64,000 nt of DNA from positions 186,001 to 250,000 of the forward strand of contig JAVYIG010001038.1 of the NCBI GenBank assembly GCA_035222895.1. Direction: 5' to 3'. The stretch comes from Strongylocentrotus droebachiensis. Its lineage: Eukaryota > Echinodermata > Echinoidea > Camarodonta > Strongylocentrotidae. This document shows positions 43,901 through 52,900 of this stretch, one piece after another (position 1 is the first letter of the stretch; the number at the start of each line of letters is the position of its first letter). The notes under the pieces were generated by a model, which saw nothing but the letters and a program-made list of their open reading frames with translations, was not told the DNA's origin and made no database searches. The translations under genes and the position numbers were made by a program.

Positions 43901-46900
43901 TCTGAGTAGTGACCATAGCTTTAAGTTAAATAATTTAATAATGTTTAATGGTTTTATTCTTGCATATAGTCTGTTATTCATGTACTATCGTATTTTTGTA
44001 TCAAATTCTTCAGTTTCTTTTACTTTGCGTATATTATTTCCTACATGTTTTTATTTTTATTTTTATTTGAAATACAACTTCAAGTTTTGGTTGGAATAAA
44101 GAAATATTAATATTAAGTGTTGGAAAATGCCAAGTTTTATGAAAAAAAATGATCATATGTTAGTATTTTTCGCTTGAATTATTTTGGAATCCACTAGGGC
44201 ATACTACTACAGGTTATCAATGAATTTTCATCAAGGATGTTCGAGCATTTTTTAAGAAGTTGCCAATAAAAATAAAACCTATTTTTCACTATTACTAGTA
44301 CTTCTGAAAGTATTAATATTATCATTATAAGCATTATTTTTTATCATGATTACTTTTATCATTATCATTATTATCATTTCTCACCAGGGCAACAAGCAAT
44401 GGATATAATTTCACTCTCGTTTATCCGTCCTACTTTAGTCTCACTGTACCAGCAGTCGGTGATGTTTGTGGCATTAGCAGGGCATATCACTGATTCGGCT
44501 TCAGCAGGAGCATCGGCGGACGAGGACTCGTACAGTGGACCGCTCAGCGTCGCATATAATCCTTGTTCAATAAAGTTAAAGTAAAAAGTAGGATACCAGA
44601 GTTGTCACAATATTATTTTAAGGAAACTAATGCAAACCACAACAAAATATTCACTTAATATCGGATACAACAAGAACTGATTTGTGATGACATACACCAT
44701 ATACAATTTGGTTAGCCTCCCGAAACTATAGTTTTGAAAACTGGAAAGAATAAGAGAGGGGTTCAGGTTGAAGAGGGAGAAAACCAACTATAAAATGGAA
44801 TTTAAATCTCAAACTCGACCAGAATTTGAATACTCTTGATCATAACACCAGTATGTGATGATTCTTTAAAGAAAAAAGGAATACATCAATAAATAACTTT
44901 AAATAAGTAAACAATAGTTATTTTTAAAAACAAGAAAACAGAGTGTATAATAATATTTTTAAAAAGAGTCAAACGCTTCCATGGACTCTCGAAAATAAAG
45001 GGAAATAATAAAGCAAGTCCACACTTTAACAAACCTTGGGTACATTGTAGCATCAGATGGGAAAAGTATTCATGGGGGGGGGGGGGGGTAAGATGACACT
45101 TTTTTTTCTTTTTTTTTGGTCTCGAAATTTGAAATTTGAAATAAAAAAAAATAAAATAAAAAAAAAGTCTCAAAAGGGGGTGGTTTAACAAAATAACATA
45201 CATAAAACATACACATAAAAAAAACTCGAGGGGGGGGGGGGGTTAACCCCCAAACCACCCCCCTGCGTACGCGCCTGCCTGCAACCAACAGTTAAATCAG
45301 CAATATCATCTATTCAAGAATAGTTGATAATAGACAGAAATGGAGTGCCTTTAAGATGATAAAGATAATGTCTTACCTTCGAACCCTAGATACTGACATG
45401 CCAATTGGGATAAGTTCATGTTCCAATGATCTTGATGTACCAGCACGTACGTGTTTGGACTGGAGCGGGACGTTAAAACAAGTGTTCCTTCATTTATCTT
45501 TTCACCAAGTAGCTTTAACGAATGGATGGTTACATCTATACAGGGAAAAGGAACAGAAATGGAACTCATTTATTGACTCGTTGAAACAAGTTTTAAACAA
45601 GACTTTACGGCGATGTAAAGTGTCTTAAATATGTAACTTTCTCAGCTCTCCCATCAAACTTGAATATACAACAATCGGTTTTTAGAACACGTTTTGTGTT
45701 GATGTGAATGCAATTAGTGAATAATTGATGAACGATTTGTGATCCACCATTCCTATATTTACAGGGCCAGCTGCTAAAAGAAATAATGGGATGTAAATAT
45801 TTAGTTAATTTTAAGAACATGAGTTCCCGTTGGACAAAGCGCAGGGAAATGCCAACAATCAAAGAAAGAGGTGTCACTATTCCATTTAGCACTTCATCAA
45901 ATCGTATTTCTGGAGTCCCTGTGAAATCCCCCTCGGAACGAGAACCACAGTGGATCACAATAGCACAGACATGGAGATCTAAATGGTCATACGACCGCAT
46001 TTGTTAATGATTGTGTTCATCATACCACAAAAAAGTAGACTATTTCAAATACAGTCAAACCTGTCAACTGAGGGCACCCACGGGAATACTGGCCACTGTA
46101 AACAGGTGGTCTTTTTAGGCAGGTTCTATAACACACTTTTCTTCTCAAGGGAGACAAAATACACGGCGATTATAGACAGGTGACCTTTATACATATACAG
46201 AGGTGGCCACTATTTAACTAGATTGATCATACCTCTTCTTTTTTATAGTCAGCCTATACTTTTCCTCGATGTATATCATGATGGTCTTCAAACTAGACCA
46301 TCATGATATACATCGAGGAAAAGTATAGGCTGACTATAAAAAAGAGAGGAATATGCAGAGGTTTTGTTTAAGGGGAGGGGGTCAAACACTAATGGTTGAT
46401 CTCTTTTCTACATGTACATGGAGGTAAATGTACTCATGAGGAGAGCGATATGGGATATTCACGCCTGGCGTGAATATCCCATATCGCTCTCCTCATGAGT
46501 ACATTTACCTCCATGTACATGTAGAAAAGAGATCAACCATTAGTGTTTGACCCCCTCCCCTTAAACAAAACCTCTGCATATTCCTCTGTCTCACTTTCCC
46601 TCCTCACACCTTTCATCAAGAGAGCCATCTAGAAGAAGTAATTCCAATTTCGGTCTCCTCATCGAGTACCTCCATGTAGAAAAAGATTTTTACCAAGGTT
46701 TGCCCCCTTATCCCCACCGTATAGAAGATGAACAAAAAAAAACCTGATCCGTTTCTGCCTCTGTCTTCCAATCCTCACAGCTTTCACCACGATACTTATT
46801 GAAGCAGAGACAGTAATGCCTGTCTTGCTCTCTTTCACAAGTACCTCCATGTAGACAAGGGTTCCCCCACCCCGCTTAGCTCCCGTACCTAAATGTCAAA

Positions 46901-49900
46901 TCCTTACCTGCCTCAACCCCTGTCACACTTACTTTCTTTACACCTTTCACCACGGTAGCGATCTAAACAGAGACAAGTAAATCCTGTCTCAGTCTCCTCG
47001 CAAGTGCCTCCATGAAAACAAGGGTTTGAGCGGCATGCTGGTGACAGACGAAAAACAGGGGAAAAACATGGTTAAGAAAATTGAATACCCCAAGGTCTAA
47101 AACATTCATAAAAAGCAGGGGACACGAGGGTCCGTGTCCCACCTAATGGCTAAGAAATAAAAAGAAATAAGAACGTGAGAAAAGAGAGAAAGGAAAAGGG
47201 GGTATAGGGGTGACAACAAATACGCCTAGACCGCTAGACCACTAAACAGTAGCCTTGTTAATTCTTATTTCGTTTTTCGAGTAAGACCGATGCTCCCCCT
47301 ACCACCCGAACCAACAAAAGTTCCGGAGATGTGCCTTAAGTTCAATTCAAATTGACCAATTTTGTGGTGGATTTTTACATTTGTAGGCTCTACAGCCCCC
47401 TCCCCCAAAGGTTTTTTTTTCGTCTAGAACAGAGCCTACACTGTAAAAAAATAAAAGTCGAAATAACTCAATAAAATTGAGGAAAAGAATTGCCTTATTT
47501 TTATTAAGTAAATATTACCTACGGTATCTTAAGTAGAATTTACTTATTTTGCTGAATAAATTTTTACTCAGTTAAATCGAGTTACATTAACGTAAATAAT
47601 TTAAGTATTGTAATCATTTTAGATAATTAAAAAAAAGCTATGATAGGATTACATATTGCACGATTGGTACCCATCTAATCTAACAAGTAACATCCACTAA
47701 TCATTCACTACTTCTATTTAAGATTAATCACTAATCACTAACACTACTTCTATTTAAGATTTAACCGTATATATATATCTACCACCATCACAAACTATTA
47801 CATACGCTTCAATTCGACACATATTGAAAGGCTCCAAATTTTATATATACTTGATCGTAGCATCTTAAAAGGAAAATTGGTTGACAATTTCCTGAAATAT
47901 CAAGTTTTTATTTGTTTTGAACTGGGTAACAATTAAAATTTGTCTTGTCTTTGCTTAGCCATGTTAAATGAATTAGTAAATGTTTTAAAGTCCTTAAATT
48001 TTCATTCAACCACAAAAAAGAATTGTTTTATTTAAAAAAGAGTTTAATTTGGTCTTAATGAATATTCATAAATTATGTAAATATTTCTATTACGCACTGC
48101 ATCGGTCCTTACTTTAAAAAGATAAGAATAATCAACATAAAATTGTTTGACTAATACGTATAATTTCTGATTTTGAGTTAAAATTACTAAATTAATACAA
48201 GCTGAAATTACTTAAAGTTCTTATGTATTTGATTTTACTTAAATATTCCACGTATTTTCTACTAAATTGAAAGTTTGAGTTAGCAAGACTTAAATTTAGT
48301 GCGGAAGTGGCAAAACTAATTTTTACAAGTAAATTCTACATGGAAAAAATACGTAAAAATTACCAATGAACAAATTTTTTTTTACAGTGTAAGTGGAGTA
48401 CCTACAGGGTGGCACAGAGGGCATGCGCCCCCTCAATAAAAAGGCAGAAGGGGTAAAAAGAAGGAAAAAAGAAAAACAAGAGAAAGGCGAGGGAAAACGA
48501 GTAAATAGTAGGCATAACAACCCATCAGACGCCCATCATTATGATTAATGACCTGACATTGCGTTTCTTCCACCGAGTAAGTTTGGTGCCACCCCTTTTT
48601 TCTTGATTATATTTATAATGGATTAACATGCACTGTAGCACACAACGGAACGATTCCGTGACCGTTTATTCAGCAGCAGCCCTGAGAAATTATGCTGTTC
48701 ATCAACATAAATTGAAACATTAATCATGTGGAAGGATCAATTCATTTCTGCGGGCCGGGAAATTGCGCCTAGTTAAACGCACTTCTAGCCATTATACTCG
48801 CAAACACACGTTTCTGTGGAGGGTCAATTCACCTGGTCACCTAATTAATCCATTCTTTGGCATTATTTCGATTGCCTCATTTCATTTCATAAAACGTAAT
48901 GGATTGTGCCTTACCAATTGCAAATTATGCTACCTGTTCATTCATGCGTGATCCTTCTATGATGAATAGGGTCCCATCAATTATTATTTTCACATCAACA
49001 AGTAAAACCTAAGCCCCCCTCTCTCTCTCTCTCTCTCTCTCTGTCGAACAGCTATTGCCACAGGGACAAGTAAATAGCACAATATACTTCAATACATTAC
49101 ATTTATATATACATCATATATCATACAGAAATGGATTCACAACCTTTTACGTGTAAATTCGTCATGACTGTGCTACGAAATATTATAGCAGGTTCCTTGG
49201 TCGATGGTGTTGTATTATGCAACATATCCTCCAATAAAGAGTTGAATAGATTTTGTGTGGGCGTGATTCATTATATTTCAATTACAGTCGACATTTTATT
49301 TTCGTCCGAATCATCATTGATAACTCATTGGCTCCCTTACCTTTTATTGGTTTCTACCAGGTTTTTGGTGCGAAACATCAAAGATGGATTGTTCAAAATT
49401 AATCAGATTCGATACAATGTTAGATACAGTTATTCGCTATGTTTTGAATTTTTTTCTTCAAAATTGACATTGTCATTGTAGAGGGCATGTGGTAGGGTTT
49501 AAGGCAGGCTGAATGAATGTGTTATTTTGCGTGTTAATAACTGGCGTAAAGGTGTCAAAAGACGTCTTCTATAAATTGTCAAACCAAAACGAACATGTAT
49601 CATTATTTAAAATGCCTTCCTTTATTCAAAGTAAGTTCCAAGCAATGTGTCATGTTTATTTTCTTATATATGTCAAATTTCATTTGAAGGTTTAAGTTTA
49701 AATTGAAATGCCTCTAGGATGCATTGGACAGGAGCCAATTTGAAAGGAAGCATTGCAAAATGGAATGGCACGAAAAAAAAGCCCGGAGGGCAAAATGTTT
49801 AACTGTTAGGTGATATCGGATATTATTTATCCAGGAAAGCCTCTTCAACATTAATGATATTCTTCTTTGGGGCCCTGCCCTTATTTTACAGTTGTCAATT

Positions 49901-52900
49901 AAAAAAAATTACCCATTTACATCTGGGTGGAGTTGGGCAAATATGTCTTGCCAAAGCATGTTTGAGAGCCGGGTTGGGATTCGAACCCTCTACGGCTCGT
50001 TTGAGAGTCAATTTAATTAACCTCCTATCGGTGAATATAAAATTGTAACTATATTGAATGAATGACATTGTCGGTAATATTATGCCTGGTCATGGTAAAA
50101 GGGCAATTCTTAAGCTCTGAACTGTGTCATAATAAAATGGTTCTTCTTCAGTACCATATAAATATGAATTAAAACAAATGCTTTTTTTTCGGCTCCTGCG
50201 TTATTTCTCGGTTATACATGACGTTATAGCGGAGGTTTGTTATTCCGATAGTTTGTTTATTCCGAAGGTTTCGTTATTCCGACAATGACGTAGAACCATA
50301 TAGCGTTTATCGGAATTATGAACCTTCCGAATAACGAGCCCGTTTTTATTTTTAGAATTACGCACATTCAGAATAATGAACCCTCTTTCAACCATGGAAT
50401 TAGGAACCCCCTGTTATAGGGATTTCTTTTTGATCGGAAGTATAACCTTTCGAGTTATGAACCTTCAGAAAAACGAGGCCTCCCCCTTTTTTAGTCCCAC
50501 CTCATTTCAGGGCATTTGCATGAAAATTCTACCTGGTTCGGTGCAATAGTAACGCTTGACATCATCAGGAATCTGGAGGTCTGCTGGGAGGTCGGATATT
50601 AACCAGTCTAGATCGGGTTGCATGGGTTTCGGGATCAATTGTACAGTCTCACCGCTCTCCAGAGTGATCAAAGGACATGCCATCATGGACACATGAGGAC
50701 AGACGTCATGTACGTCATTTGATGCTAGAATGGAAATCAATGAAATAATTAATAAACTAATCAACACATCGATAAATAAATAATTAAACGAATTGTTAAA
50801 TGTAGAAGAAAATGTTAAAACAAAAAGAAAGATAAATGAATAAACAAATAATTGAATAAATATAAATAAATATGAACATAATCAAAATTACTAGGCTATG
50901 TACAAGGTATGCAAACAATAATTTTGTAGTTCTTGTTGTTCAAATAGGATAGTAATTAATTTGAATTAACACGAAATACACTCACGAAAGATTTGTTTTC
51001 ATTAAACCATTGCTTTGGGATAATTGACGTTTTATTGAATATCTGCGTGAAAGTGAATGAACCTACATTGTATTTCAAAATAACAAAAACGAAATGAAGG
51101 AGTTAGATAATAATAATAATAATAATAATATATAGATGTCAATTTAAATAGCGCAGCTACTATATGATCATGCTCGACTGCGCTTAATACAAAGTATTAC
51201 ATTATTACCCCGGCTGTAGCTCAGCCGCAATAGGCGCTAAAGCATTTAAACAAAAATTCTCCATACAGGGTACATAATTCCTTCACCTAGGTGGAGAGTG
51301 GGAAATGTATAACATGTCGTGCTAAAGGACATAAGTGCCGTGGCGGGACTTGAACCGCGGACCTTGTGATCCACAGCCCGGTGACGTAACCGCTCGACCA
51401 CGACACCTCTACATAATTACAATTACACAATTACCCCCCTTAACCAATAATCCCCCTGAAAATTACCCATTCGGACAACCACCCCTCTCGCCCAAGGATA
51501 ATTACCCCCCCCCCCAAAAAAAAAAAAGAAAAGAAGCTGTTATTATTAAAACCAAGTTATTATCAGGGTTTAAAGTCTTTCACAAAGCCATTGCATTGAA
51601 TGGTTTCCTATTTAGGATCAAGAGGAAGGATTCGCCTAATTGCTCTTTATGTGAAAAGAAAGAGGAAACTTTAGTTCATTTATTTTGTGAGTGTGAAAAG
51701 GTTACTCCAATTTGGGACAATCTTGTGACTGTCATTTGTCAGAAATTAAATTCCAACTTACCTGTAACCAATTTTGAAAAACTTTTTGGCATCTGCAGTG
51801 ACAGGTTTGTCTCATATCTGTTTTTGCTATTGAAATATCATATTTATTCATGCAAGTTTAGAAATATGCTCCCCAATTTCACAACGTTCAAATCACTGGT
51901 TAAGAAACAAAAAGAATTGGAATATCTGTCAGCCAAAAAGAGAAGTAAATTGCCTAGTCACTTTAAAAAATGGCGTTTTGACCTTTAAGTTTTTGTGTCA
52001 TCATTATATAGACCTTTCTTTTTCCTCTTTGTTTTTAATATGATCTTACAGTGATCTTGTTATGTAATATTTTGTCTTTTGTACTCCCATGTCTACTTCT
52101 GTACATATTCCTGTGTCCCTTTACAGAGATACAAGTATTTATTGTTACTCCAACCTCTTTTTTTTCTTTTCCCCTTTTATATTGCTGTTAGTTATTTCCC
52201 ATAGTCAAGTAATTTTACATTACTTGTGTACATACATATAATTTTTGTTTACAAATCACATAGCCACTGTGTAACATGAGCAATAACCTCGATTGGAATT
52301 GGGTCAATTTACGCGTGTTTCCTTATTGCCTATTCAGGAATGCGTTGTATTTTTATCACTTCAGTTGATTTCCCCACGCTCTGTCTGCGCAATTCGCCGA
52401 CTGGGTGGCTGGAGTGGGCGGGGTCGGGGTGTGAGGCGATCTGTCTTACCCGCATGTTGCGTGTGGATTGTGTGTGTGTTGGGGAAGGGGGGGGGGGAGG
52501 GGGCGGTTGTGTGTTTGAGTGTTAGTATGATAGTGTTGAGGGTGTGTGTGTGTGTGAGGGGGGGGGGGGTAGAGCGGATTGTCTCTTTCCTCGACTTTGC
52601 TCCTCCATCCTGTTGGTGGTTTGGAGTTTCCATTGTATCTGTGGATGGCTTATTTTTACTCCTTTTTCTTCATTTTGGGCCCAACGAAATTTTCAGTTTC
52701 TGATGCAATGCTATCTCGAGGTTCTTGCTTTTGTACTTGTAATTGTTATAATTCTGAATATTTCTATTACGTGTACTCTGCCTTTTTTTTTCCCCCAGAT
52801 CATCTCAACCGTTTGTAAATATCTTAATTTGTCATTAATTTTGTAACACAGCATTTGTATTTTTTTTGGAAAGTTTGTATATGTTATGATTTGATTTCTT

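Noticed and set aside
45605..46000. 131-codon minus-strand open frame with PCKYRNGG
   Set aside because: It lacks the remaining EGF cysteines and usable splice sites; at best it is another decayed module.
49131..49481. 116-codon plus-strand open frame
   Set aside because: No recognised domain, inside a gene 1 intron on the opposite strand, and within the length expected by chance in AT-rich DNA.
51340..51412. tRNA gene
   Set aside because: A and B boxes are present, but the acceptor stem does not close and a SINE body with ATT tail follows.
51335..51569. N-terminal part of the open frame before the L1-like fragment
   Set aside because: It is read-through of the SINE and G/C-run repeat; the retrotransposon starts only after the target duplication.
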